Assembly: GCA_009843725.1 (NCBI GenBank)
Contig: VYCX01000162.1
Span: 1-10,353 of the forward strand
Source of the DNA: Boseongicola sp. SB0675_bin_26
GTDB lineage: Bacteria; Pseudomonadota; Alphaproteobacteria; Rhodobacterales; Rhodobacteraceae
Direction: 5' to 3'
Length of the DNA: 10,353 nucleotides
This document shows, in pieces, positions 1 through 6,899 of this stretch. The notes beneath the pieces are model-generated. The model was given only the letters and a program-made list of their open reading frames with translations. It did no database searches and was not told the origin of the DNA. Every line of letters begins with the position of its first letter. Within the stretch, counting starts at the first letter, position 1. A program made the position numbers and the translations under genes.

Positions 1-432
1 CTGCGTCGGCGAGACGCCGGCGCTGAAGGGCTGGAGGCAGCCCGTGCTCGCGATCAGGGCCATGGGCCGGGGCGCGTATGCGCGGACCCGCGTGAACCGG
101 TCCGGCTTCCCGGTCGGATACCTGATGGCGGCGAAGTCCGTCAAAGGCTTCCGGACGGGGGACATCGTGCGCGCGACCGTGCCCTCGGGCAAGAGGAGGG
201 GCGTCCACGTGGGCCGTGTCGCGGTGCGCCGGACAGGCTCCTTCAACATCCGGACGGCGCATGGGACGGTTCAGGGGATCTCGCACCGGCACTGCCGCGT
301 CGTCCAGCGCGCCGACGGCTACGGATACGTCCTCGAGACGTCACGGAAAGAGGAGAAGACAACGATGCACGGAACACGGGAGCCCGCATTCCTCCCCGCC
401 CTGAAGGGCGGGGTTTCCTGCGGGATGACTTG
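1..432 (+). mobile_element. Right end of an IS200/IS605-like (ISC) element carrying iscB
   Basis: The stretch holds the 3' part of an iscB frame followed by a two-tier palindrome (383-424) of the kind found just inside the right end of IS200/IS605-family elements. In these elements a Y1 transposase (TnpA), often supplied by another copy, recognises the subterminal hairpin and moves the DNA as a single strand. The element therefore has no terminal inverted repeats and makes no target duplication, and none is seen here. The left end, any tnpA and the guide-RNA region lie outside the window. The exact right boundary cannot be fixed from the sequence. It should fall between 425 and 432, because the next gene starts at 433 with a normal-looking N-terminus. 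Element type is inferred from iscB plus the hairpin; the boundary is an estimate. Confidence 0.72.
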
Positions 433-433
433 A
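2..433 (+). CDS. iscB: IscB RNA-guided nuclease, C-terminal part (cut by window edge)
   Basis: The frame is open from base 2 and gives 143 residues up to the TGA at 431-433; the gene begins outside the window. The residues match the C-terminal end of IscB: CVGE, GRGAYARTRV, GFPVGYL, KGFRTGDIVRA, a basic VPSGKRRG loop, GRVAVRRTGSFNI, then VQGISHRHCRVVQRADGYGY. In IscB this part follows the third RuvC motif and forms the domains that hold the guide RNA and read the target-adjacent motif. The window probably begins just after the last RuvC catalytic Asp. The RuvC and HNH nuclease residues therefore cannot be checked. After DGYGY the frame continues for about 33 residues and is translated through the element's hairpin (AFLPALKGGVSCGMT). 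This is probably an unselected tail. No frameshift or internal stop is visible in the part seen. In the cell IscB with its omega RNA cuts DNA, which is thought to help the element persist. Confidence 0.85.
   Translation, partial: CVGETPALKGWRQPVLAIRAMGRGAYARTRVNRSGFPVGYLMAAKSVKGFRTGDIVRATVPSGKRRGVHVGRVAVRRTGSFNIRTAHGTVQGISHRHCRVVQRADGYGYVLETSRKEEKTTMHGTREPAFLPALKGGVSCGMT
383..424 (+). repeat. Two-tier palindrome, likely subterminal hairpin of the IS right end
   Basis: An outer 6-bp stem pairs CCCGCA (383-388) with TGCGGG (419-424). A symmetric 5x5 internal loop follows (389-393 and 414-418). The inner 8-bp perfect stem pairs CCCCGCCC (394-401) with GGGCGGGG (406-413) around a TGAA loop. Hairpins of this CCCGCCC-GGGCGGG type sit just inside the right end of many IS200/IS605 elements that carry tnpB or iscB, where the Y1 transposase binds them. 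The three T residues after the inner stem are too few for a convincing intrinsic terminator, so transcription could pass into the next gene. Confidence 0.75.
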
Positions 434-2868
434 TGAAATCGCGCACCAAGGTTGTCGTGATCGGCGGCGGCATCGCTGGCTGTTCAACGCTGTACCACCT
501 GACCCAGGAAGGTTGGAGTGACGTGGTGCTGGTCGAACGCAATGAACTGACCAGCGGAACCACATGGCATTCGGCGGCACAGGTCACCAATTTCGGCATC
601 AATCAGACAATGGTCGGGCTGAAGACCCATTCGATCAATCTCTACAAGGAGCTGTCGGAAAGCAAGGAGTACCCGATAAGCTATCACCACGCGGACGGAG
701 GCATCCGGCTGGCAAACACCGAAGAGCAAATGCAGGGCTATCGCCACTTTGCGTCCATGGCGCGCGGCATGGGCGTGGACCTGGAAGTCATCGATGCCGA
801 GGAATGTGCCCGTCGCCACCCTCTTATCTCGACCACCAACCTCCTGGGCGGCCTGTGGGATCCCCTGGACGGAGATGTCGACCCGGCGCAGCTGTGCCAG
901 GCATTGGCCTTTCACGCACGCAAGGCAGGAGCCGAAATTCATCGCAACACCCCCGTCACCGGCCTGACCCAGCACAAGGACGACACCTGGACCGCGCATA
1001 CGGAAGAGGGCGACATCGATTGCGACATCGTGGTCAATGCCTGCGGATATCGGGTCAACGAAGTGGGCATGATGATGCGCGTGCATCACCCCGTCGCCTC
1101 GATGGAACACCAGTATTTCCTGACCGAGGACATTCCCGCGATCAAGGAAGCCGGTCATCGCATGCCGCTGCTGCGCTGCCCGGTCAGCGACTATTACAGC
1201 CGCCAGGAGAAGGGCGGCCTGCTGGTCGGATTCTATGAGCAGGATTGCAAGACTTGGGGCATGGACGGGATCGACCCGAACTTTGCCAACGCCCTGTGCC
1301 CCGATGACCTGGAACGCGTGATGGATGTGCTTGAAGGGGCGATTGAAAGAATGCCCGTCCTTCAGGAAACCGGCAGCCGTTCGAGCGTGACCGGACCGAT
1401 CACTTACACCATTGATGGTGCGCCCATGGTCGGGCCGGTCCCCGGCAAACGGAACGCATTTTGCATCATCGGCCTGCGTGCCGGCCTGGGCGAGGGCGGC
1501 GGGCACGGATGGCTGCTCGCGCAGCAGATTGTCCATGGCGAAGCCTGCTATGACACCTGGTGCATAGACCCGCGCCGATTCACCGGTCACGCCAACGTTG
1601 AACTGGCTGCGCTGAAAGCGATCGAAGACTACCAGAACGAGTTCCGGTTCCACTTCTCGCACGAACACCGCCCTGCAGGCCGGCCCGCGAAGACCACGCC
1701 GCTGACCCCGGTCCTGGCGGCCGAAGGCGCCGAGTTCACCATTGTCAATGGATGGGAGCGCGTCGACTACATCAAGCCCGCACCCGACTTTCACCCCTCG
1801 CTCAGCTTCAACTTTGACGAGGCCTTCGACGTCATTGCCGCCGAAGTCAAGAACGTTCAGGAAAACGTCGGCTTGGCTGAGGTCAACGGCCTCAACCGGT
1901 TCGAGATCACCGGCAACGACCGCCATGCCTTCCTTGACCGGATGTTTTGCGGCAGTGTCACAAAGCGTGAAGGTCGCGTCGGGCTGGGATATCTGTTGAA
2001 CCATTTCGGCATGGTCAAGGGCGAGGCGACGGTTGCCAACCTGCCTGCCTCTGACCGTGGGCCGGAGCGTGTCTGGTACGGTTCTGCCGCAGCCAGCGAA
2101 TTCCACGACATGGACTGGCTGACAGGTCACATCAGGGCCGACGAAGACGTTGAGATCAAGTCCTTGACCAACGATCAAACGGCCCTGGTGCTTGCAGGCC
2201 CCAAGGCGCGGGACGTGCTGTCGGCCTGTGCCCGTGGCGATTGGTCGACAGAGGCGTTTCCCTGGCTAAGCGTGCGAGAGTGTTTCATCGGGTTTTCGCC
2301 GGTGACGGTGCTGGGTGTCAGCTTCTCGGGTGAACTGGCCTACGAGATCCATGTCCTCAACGCGTCGCTTTATGCGGCCTACCTGGCGCTGCGTAACGCA
2401 GGCAAAGCGCATGGCATGAAGTTGTTCGGGGCCCGCGCGATCGAGTCAATGCGCGTGGAAAAAGGGTTCATGCATTGGAAGGCCGAGTTGATCACCGAAT
2501 TCGACCCGTTCGAAACCGGGCTGGACCGGTTCGTAAAGCTGGAAAAAGGCGAATTCATCGGAAAGGACGCCCTGTTGAAACGTCAGGCCGAAGGACCGCG
2601 TCGGAAGCTGGTGACGCTGAAGATAGACGCAACCCATGCACCGGCACATGGCGGCGCTTCACTGATGCAGGGCAATACAGTAGTGGGCACGATCACCTCG
2701 GGCGATTGGGGGCATCGGGTAGGCATGAACCTGGCCTTTGCCTTCGTTGATCCAGAGCTGGCCAGCGAAGGCAGTACCATGCAGCTGGATCTGTGCGGCG
2801 ATCTGATCGGGGCCAAGGTCGTCGCGCCTTCGCCTTATGACCCGTCTAATGCACTGATGCGCGGGTAA
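433..2868 (+). CDS. FAD-dependent dimethylglycine/sarcosine dehydrogenase-like protein with GcvT domain
   Basis: The 811-residue protein probably removes a methyl group from an N-methylated amine such as dimethylglycine or sarcosine, passing electrons to FAD and the one-carbon unit to tetrahydrofolate. The N-terminus is a Rossmann FAD site: GGGIAG at residues 11-16 and an acidic E35 closing the second strand. TTWHSA follows, with H46 where related dehydrogenases attach FAD covalently. The oxidase fold closes at about 342-370 (glycine-rich GLGEGGGHG). A linker (about 386-424) leads to the GcvT-like folate domain (about 465-710, with SGELAYEIHV near 631) and its C-terminal barrel (about 722-800). 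The length fits the family. ATG 433 is preferred over TTG 430 because MKSRTKVVVIGGG matches the usual family start. No good ribosome site precedes it; GCGGGA about 8 bases upstream lies in the IS hairpin. The exact substrate cannot be read from sequence. Confidence 0.85.
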   Translation: MKSRTKVVVIGGGIAGCSTLYHLTQEGWSDVVLVERNELTSGTTWHSAAQVTNFGINQTMVGLKTHSINLYKELSESKEYPISYHHADGGIRLANTEEQMQGYRHFASMARGMGVDLEVIDAEECARRHPLISTTNLLGGLWDPLDGDVDPAQLCQALAFHARKAGAEIHRNTPVTGLTQHKDDTWTAHTEEGDIDCDIVVNACGYRVNEVGMMMRVHHPVASMEHQYFLTEDIPAIKEAGHRMPLLRCPVSDYYSRQEKGGLLVGFYEQDCKTWGMDGIDPNFANALCPDDLERVMDVLEGAIERMPVLQETGSRSSVTGPITYTIDGAPMVGPVPGKRNAFCIIGLRAGLGEGGGHGWLLAQQIVHGEACYDTWCIDPRRFTGHANVELAALKAIEDYQNEFRFHFSHEHRPAGRPAKTTPLTPVLAAEGAEFTIVNGWERVDYIKPAPDFHPSLSFNFDEAFDVIAAEVKNVQENVGLAEVNGLNRFEITGNDRHAFLDRMFCGSVTKREGRVGLGYLLNHFGMVKGEATVANLPASDRGPERVWYGSAAASEFHDMDWLTGHIRADEDVEIKSLTNDQTALVLAGPKARDVLSACARGDWSTEAFPWLSVRECFIGFSPVTVLGVSFSGELAYEIHVLNASLYAAYLALRNAGKAHGMKLFGARAIESMRVEKGFMHWKAELITEFDPFETGLDRFVKLEKGEFIGKDALLKRQAEGPRRKLVTLKIDATHAPAHGGASLMQGNTVVGTITSGDWGHRVGMNLAFAFVDPELASEGSTMQLDLCGDLIGAKVVAPSPYDPSNALMRG

Positions 2869-3079
2869 GCGAAGCATGGAGCAGGGTGCTGAATCCATCC
2901 TGGTGGAGCCGGGCTTCATTCCAACGGAACTGGCGTTGGCGCAGGACGCGGCGCGGACCGCCAACTGGACTTGACAGAAGGTACGGCGTGACTCTCGGCT
3001 CTGCATGAAGGATGAGGTTGATCAGCCAAAGGCGCGAGGGTCGAAGCCCGGGCGAGCCTGCGGCAATCGAAGGGTCCGC
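2869..3079. other. Convergent intergenic region between the dehydrogenase and birA
   Basis: These 211 bases separate two genes that face each other. One short open frame lies in it (2876-2974, listed separately). A 7-bp stem pairs GTTGGCG (2935-2941) with CGCCAAC (2959-2965) around a 17-base loop. It has no T-run on either side, so I do not call it a terminator. An 8-base palindrome GCCCGGGC lies near 3047-3054. No tRNA, promoter or intrinsic terminator could be recognised. Confidence 0.5.
2876..2974 (+). CDS. Unidentified 32-residue ORF, possibly a gene remnant
   Basis: An ATG seven bases after the dehydrogenase stop opens a frame of 32 residues (begins MEQGAESILVEPG, ends DAARTANWT) ending in TGA. 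Codons are mostly G/C-ending, as in real genes here, and the frame reads like the start or a fragment of a larger protein. No Shine-Dalgarno sequence precedes it, although coupling to the upstream stop codon is possible. I do not recognise the product. It could be a remnant of a gene that once followed the dehydrogenase, or chance in GC-rich DNA. Confidence 0.2.
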   Translation: MEQGAESILVEPGFIPTELALAQDAARTANWT

Positions 3080-3844
3080 TCAAAAAAATACGTCGCCCGC
3101 CGATATCGCGACTTGACCTGTAGAGGTTCGAAGCACAAGCTCGCCAGCCTCGTTCAAGGTCTCGAAAATGCCCGTGATCTCTGCTGTCCCCGTGCGCGCA
3201 GTCAGGGTCTCGCCAAGTCTTGCCGCCCGCGACAGCCAGGCATCCCGAACAGGCCCGAAGCCCTCTCGCTCGAGAAGTGCCTCGCCTTCAGCCATGGCAC
3301 CTGCAAGGCGCGCCAGCAGCTCATCGACCGCGAAGTCGATTCCGGCATCCCTGAGACAGGCCGGCGGCACTACCGCGTCGTGCAGACCCATTGGGGCTTC
3401 GACAAGATTTACTCCGAACCCGACAGCCAGCCAGTTGAGTCGTTCGGCCGCTCCTGAACTCTCGAGCAGGATGCCAGCCACCTTGCCGCCCGAAAGCAAC
3501 ACGTCATTCGGCCATTTTAGCGAAAGCTGCGCCTCCGGAACCTTGTCAGCCAACGCGACGCAAAGCGCGTTCGATGCCGTGAAAGTCCGCAACGCCGCCT
3601 CTGCCGGAGTCGCGTCAGGCTGCCAGATCAGCGTTGCCGCGAAGTTGCCCGGCGGATTCCGCCAGGTCCGCCCCCTGCGACCTCGGGCGGCCGTCTGGTG
3701 TCGCGCCACGATCCAGGTCGGCCGTTCAAGGTCCCTCGCCCGCCGCACCGCTTCGGCCATGGTGCTGTCGACTTCTTCCAAGACGATGCGATCGGTTCCA
3801 TCAGGCCATTCCGGGACGGCAGTCGAATTTCGCTCCTCCGTCAC
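3080..3844 (-). CDS. birA: Biotin--[acetyl-CoA-carboxylase] ligase, catalytic form without DNA-binding domain
   Basis: This 254-residue cytoplasmic enzyme makes biotinyl-AMP from biotin and ATP and transfers biotin to a lysine of carboxylase carrier domains. The adenylate-binding loop RGRRGRTW lies at residues 54-61, preceded by Ala where Gly is usual. KWPNDV (110-115) carries the catalytic lysine K110, and KVAGILLE follows at 121-128. A small SH3-like C-terminal domain spans about 210-254. There is no N-terminal helix-turn-helix, so it should not repress biotin genes as the E. coli BirA does. GTG 3844 is the only usable start in frame before conserved residues begin (IVLEEVDST), but it has no clear Shine-Dalgarno site. 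It lies 59 bases after nuoN and is probably the last gene of the operon seen here. birA following nuoN is known from Paracoccus and relatives. The stop codon overlaps a run of seven T on the coding strand. Confidence 0.93.
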   Translation of the reverse strand: MTEERNSTAVPEWPDGTDRIVLEEVDSTMAEAVRRARDLERPTWIVARHQTAARGRRGRTWRNPPGNFAATLIWQPDATPAEAALRTFTASNALCVALADKVPEAQLSLKWPNDVLLSGGKVAGILLESSGAAERLNWLAVGFGVNLVEAPMGLHDAVVPPACLRDAGIDFAVDELLARLAGAMAEGEALLEREGFGPVRDAWLSRAARLGETLTARTGTAEITGIFETLNEAGELVLRTSTGQVAISAGDVFF

Positions 3845-3903
3845 TGAACGCGCACCGAATACGGTTGGCTTGGTCGAATGGCACCCAACGGGACGTGAAG
3901 CCT

Positions 3904-5340
3904 CTACCGGACCAGAGTTGCCGCAGCCGCCGCAGCCGGACCCTCGATGCCGGCGAGGTTCCAGAGGCCGACGAGCATCATCGCAGCAGATGCGACCAGA
4001 AAGCCGGCGAGCACGGTCGAGCCACCGGCATCAAGTTCGCTCTCTTCGTCGCCGAAATACATGATGTACACGATGCGAATGTAATAGAAGGCCCCGATCA
4101 CGCTGGCGATGACGCCAAGCACGGCCAGCCATGCGAGACCCGCGTCCACCGCCGCAAGCAGAACGGAGTACTTGGCGAAGAATCCGACAAGTGGCGGAAC
4201 GCCCGCGAGGCTGAACAGGAGCACAAGCATCGCCAGCGCCCTTGTCGGGCTGCGCCGCGAATACAGCGACAGCGCCGAGATCTCGACCACAGGCGCGCCG
4301 TCCCTTTCCATTGACAGGATAAAGGCAAACGTGCCGACATTCATGGTGACGTAGATCACAAGGTAAATCAGCATCGCCTCGACGCCGGCCGCCGTGCCGG
4401 CCGTCAGTCCCATCAGCGCAAATCCCATGTGCGCGATCGACGAATAGGCCATCAGCCGCTTGATGTTGCGCTGCCCGATCGCCGCAACGGCGCCAAGAAA
4501 CATGGACGCAACGGACAGCGCCGCGAGAATCTGCTGCCAGTCGCCGACGATGCCGCCGAACGCGCCGTAGACGACCCGCGCAAGAAGCGCCATTGCCGCT
4601 ATCTTTGGGGCCGTGGCAAAGAACGCGGTCACCGGAGTCGGCGCACCTTCGTACACATCAGGCGTCCACATGTGGAACGGCGCCGCGGAGACCTTGAATG
4701 CCAGTCCGGCGATGACAAGCGACAGGCCGATCAGCAACCCCACCGGCGCCCGGCCCTGGACCGCCTCGAATATCCCGGCAAACCCCGTGGTGCCGGCAAA
4801 TCCGTATACCAGCGACGCGCCGAAGAGCAGGAGGCCCGACGAAAGCGCTCCAAGAACGAAATACTTGAGGCCGGCCTCAGTTGACCTGACGCTGTCACGG
4901 CGCAGCGCCGCCACCACGTAGAGCGACAGGGATTGCAGCTCGAGCCCCATGTAGAGCGCCATCAGGTCGCTCGCCGAAACCATCACCATCATGCCGACCG
5001 CGGCCAACGCGATCAGCAACGGGTACTCGAAGCGGATCAGGTTGCTCCGGGCCATGTATCCTTCGCCCATCAGGAGGACGGCCGCCGCTGACAGCAGGAT
5101 CGTCACCTTCGCGAACCGGGCAAACGCATCATCCGTGAACATGCCGCCAAACGCCGTCGCCGTGCCCTCCCCTTGCAGCCCGATCCATGCCGCAAGCACC
5201 GCGAGCAGCGCCGAGGTCGTCCAGATCATCGCCGGCCCCAGACGGTCACGGCCACCATAGGCCCCCGCAATCAGGCCGGCCATCGCGAAGACCGCGAGCA
5301 CGATCTCCGGCAGTATGATGGAAAGATCCCCCGTCTGCAT
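3904..5340 (-). CDS. nuoN: NADH-quinone oxidoreductase subunit N
   Basis: This 478-residue integral membrane protein is one of three antiporter-like proton-pumping subunits of complex I, next to the J/K/A/H part of the membrane arm. About 14 hydrophobic segments are visible. The key charged residues are present: E134 in MGLEL, K159 in GLKYF, K216 in [16 protein letters not shown]246 in the APKIAAM helix, and K390 in GFFAKY, where the E. coli subunit has its terminal pump lysine. The ATG overlaps the last base of the nuoM stop (TGATG) and has GGAGG six bases upstream (5347-5351). This fixes the start, although the frame stays open further upstream. A short Ala-rich stretch precedes the C-terminus (GPAAAAAA). 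The overlap suggests translational coupling to nuoM. Confidence 0.97.
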   Translation of the reverse strand: MQTGDLSIILPEIVLAVFAMAGLIAGAYGGRDRLGPAMIWTTSALLAVLAAWIGLQGEGTATAFGGMFTDDAFARFAKVTILLSAAAVLLMGEGYMARSNLIRFEYPLLIALAAVGMMVMVSASDLMALYMGLELQSLSLYVVAALRRDSVRSTEAGLKYFVLGALSSGLLLFGASLVYGFAGTTGFAGIFEAVQGRAPVGLLIGLSLVIAGLAFKVSAAPFHMWTPDVYEGAPTPVTAFFATAPKIAAMALLARVVYGAFGGIVGDWQQILAALSVASMFLGAVAAIGQRNIKRLMAYSSIAHMGFALMGLTAGTAAGVEAMLIYLVIYVTMNVGTFAFILSMERDGAPVVEISALSLYSRRSPTRALAMLVLLFSLAGVPPLVGFFAKYSVLLAAVDAGLAWLAVLGVIASVIGAFYYIRIVYIMYFGDEESELDAGGSTVLAGFLVASAAMMLVGLWNLAGIEGPAAAAAATLVR

Positions 5341-6896
5341 CAGTGGCCTCCGTGCTGGGCGACCTGCGTCGTTCCGCTGTATTGAGCAACGGCCTCGCCA
5401 TAGCCGTCCAGAAGCGCCCCGACCGACGGGCCGACGATGTCCGTCACAAGACTGGGATAGACGCCGAGCAGGATCGTCATCACGACGAGCGGCGCAAAGA
5501 TCGCCTGCTCCCGCCGGTTCATGTCGGTGATCGACCTGAGACTTTCCTTGACAAGCTCTCCCATGACCACTCTCCGGTAGAGCCAGAGCGCATAGGCCGC
5601 ACTCAGGATCACGCCGGTCGCCGCGACGGCGCAAACCCAGGTATTTGCCTGGAACATGCCCACCAGCGTCAAGAACTCGCCAACGAATCCGGAAGTACCC
5701 GGCAGGCCGACATTGGCCATCGTGAAGAGCATGAAGACGGCCGCATAGATCGGCATCCGGTTCACGAGGCCGCCATAGGCGTCGATTTCGCGCGTGTGCA
5801 TCCGGTCATAGACGACGCCCACGCAAAGGAAGAGCGCTCCAGAAATGAATCCGTGGCTCAGCATCTGAAAGATCGCCCCGTCGACGCCTTGCTGGTTCGC
5901 GGAGAAAATCCCCGCCGTCACGAATCCCATGTGAGCCACGGACGAATACGCGATCAGCTTCTTGATGTCCTCCTGCATCAGCGCGACAAGCGAAGTGTAG
6001 ACGATCGCGATCGCGCTCAGCCACAGCACGAAGTCCGCCAGCAGGCTGGAAGCGACCGGGAACATCGGAAGGCTGAAGCGCAGGAATCCGTAGCCGCCCA
6101 TCTTCAGCAGGATCGCGGCCAGGATGACCGAGCCCGCCGTCGGGGCCTGCACATGCGCATCCGGCAACCAGGTATGTACGGGCCACATCGGCATCTTCAC
6201 CGCAAAGGACGCGAAGAAGGCAAGCCAGAGCAATGTCTGGAAGCCGCCAAGGATGTGGAAACCCATGATCTCCATGGTCTCGGACCCGAAATTGTGGCCC
6301 AGAAGTGCCACGATGTCCGTCGTCCCCGCATCGACATACATCGCGATCATCGCGATCAGCATCAGAACCGAGCCGAGGAACGTGTAAAGAAAGAACTTGA
6401 ATGCTGCATAGATGCGGTCCTTGCCGCCCCAGATGCCGATGATAAGGAACATCGGGATCAGGCCGCCCTCGAAGAACAGGTAGAAGAGCACGAGATCCAG
6501 CGCGCAGAAGACTCCCAGCATGAGCGTTTCGAGCACGAGGAAACTTATCATGTATTCCTTGACCCGATGCGTCACGTCCCAGCACGCGAGGATGGTGATC
6601 GGCATCAAGAACGTCGTCAGCATGACGAACAGGACCGACAGGCCGTCGACTCCCATCTTGTAGGTCAGGCCCAGGATCCACTCGCCCTCTTCCACGAACT
6701 GGAATCCGGTTTCTTCGGGATCGAACGTGGCAAGCAGGATGAACGATGCCAGGAGCGAGGTGCAGGTCGCCGCCAGCGCGACGCATTTGGCGTTCCGTCG
6801 CGCGGGCGCGTCATCGCCGCGCAGGAACAACGCCAGTATCGCGGCACCAATGAGCGGGACGAAAGTGATGATCGAAAGCAGGCTGTCGAGGAGCAT
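5340..6896 (-). CDS. nuoM: NADH-quinone oxidoreductase subunit M
   Basis: This 518-residue membrane subunit is the middle antiporter-like pump of complex I. The four residues known to matter for proton pumping in E. coli NuoM fall at the same numbers here: E143 in [11 protein letters not shown]234 in [18 protein letters not shown]265 in LLKMGGYG, and E407 in GFVGEF. The quinone-oxidoreductase/Mrp antiporter signature runs from about 160 to 440. The start at 6896 is three bases past the nuoL stop and has GGAGGG nine bases upstream (6906-6911) inside the nuoL end. The stop TGA shares one base with the nuoN ATG. Nothing is missing or unusual in the sequence. Confidence 0.97.
   Translation of the reverse strand: MLLDSLLSIITFVPLIGAAILALFLRGDDAPARRNAKCVALAATCTSLLASFILLATFDPEETGFQFVEEGEWILGLTYKMGVDGLSVLFVMLTTFLMPITILACWDVTHRVKEYMISFLVLETLMLGVFCALDLVLFYLFFEGGLIPMFLIIGIWGGKDRIYAAFKFFLYTFLGSVLMLIAMIAMYVDAGTTDIVALLGHNFGSETMEIMGFHILGGFQTLLWLAFFASFAVKMPMWPVHTWLPDAHVQAPTAGSVILAAILLKMGGYGFLRFSLPMFPVASSLLADFVLWLSAIAIVYTSLVALMQEDIKKLIAYSSVAHMGFVTAGIFSANQQGVDGAIFQMLSHGFISGALFLCVGVVYDRMHTREIDAYGGLVNRMPIYAAVFMLFTMANVGLPGTSGFVGEFLTLVGMFQANTWVCAVAATGVILSAAYALWLYRRVVMGELVKESLRSITDMNRREQAIFAPLVVMTILLGVYPSLVTDIVGPSVGALLDGYGEAVAQYSGTTQVAQHGGH
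5347..5351 (-). promoter_or_regulatory. Shine-Dalgarno site of nuoN
   Basis: GGAGG on the minus strand lies six bases before the nuoN ATG, inside the last codons of nuoM. It decides the nuoN start, since the reading frame stays open for about 290 bases further upstream. Confidence 0.75.
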
Positions 6897-6899
6897 CGT

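Noticed and set aside
394..416. Hairpin as an intrinsic terminator after iscB
   Set aside because: Only three T follow the stem. The wider two-tier structure and its place after iscB fit an IS200/IS605 end better.
484..2178. Long open frame on the minus strand opposite the dehydrogenase
   Set aside because: The plus-strand frame encodes a clear full-length FAD/GcvT protein. The antisense frame has no recognisable motif and is a typical by-product of GC-rich coding DNA.
2935..2965. 7-bp inverted repeat as a bidirectional terminator between the dehydrogenase and birA
   Set aside because: The loop is 17 bases long and there is no T-run on either side.
3080..3089. Run of seven T at the birA stop as a programmed frameshift site
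   Set aside because: The normal stop gives the usual family ending (GDVFF). The -1 extension has no recognisable sequence, and no stimulatory structure is evident.
3005..4314. Plus-strand open frames opposite birA and nuoN
   Set aside because: They are low-complexity Arg/Ser/Pro-rich shadows of conserved minus-strand genes.
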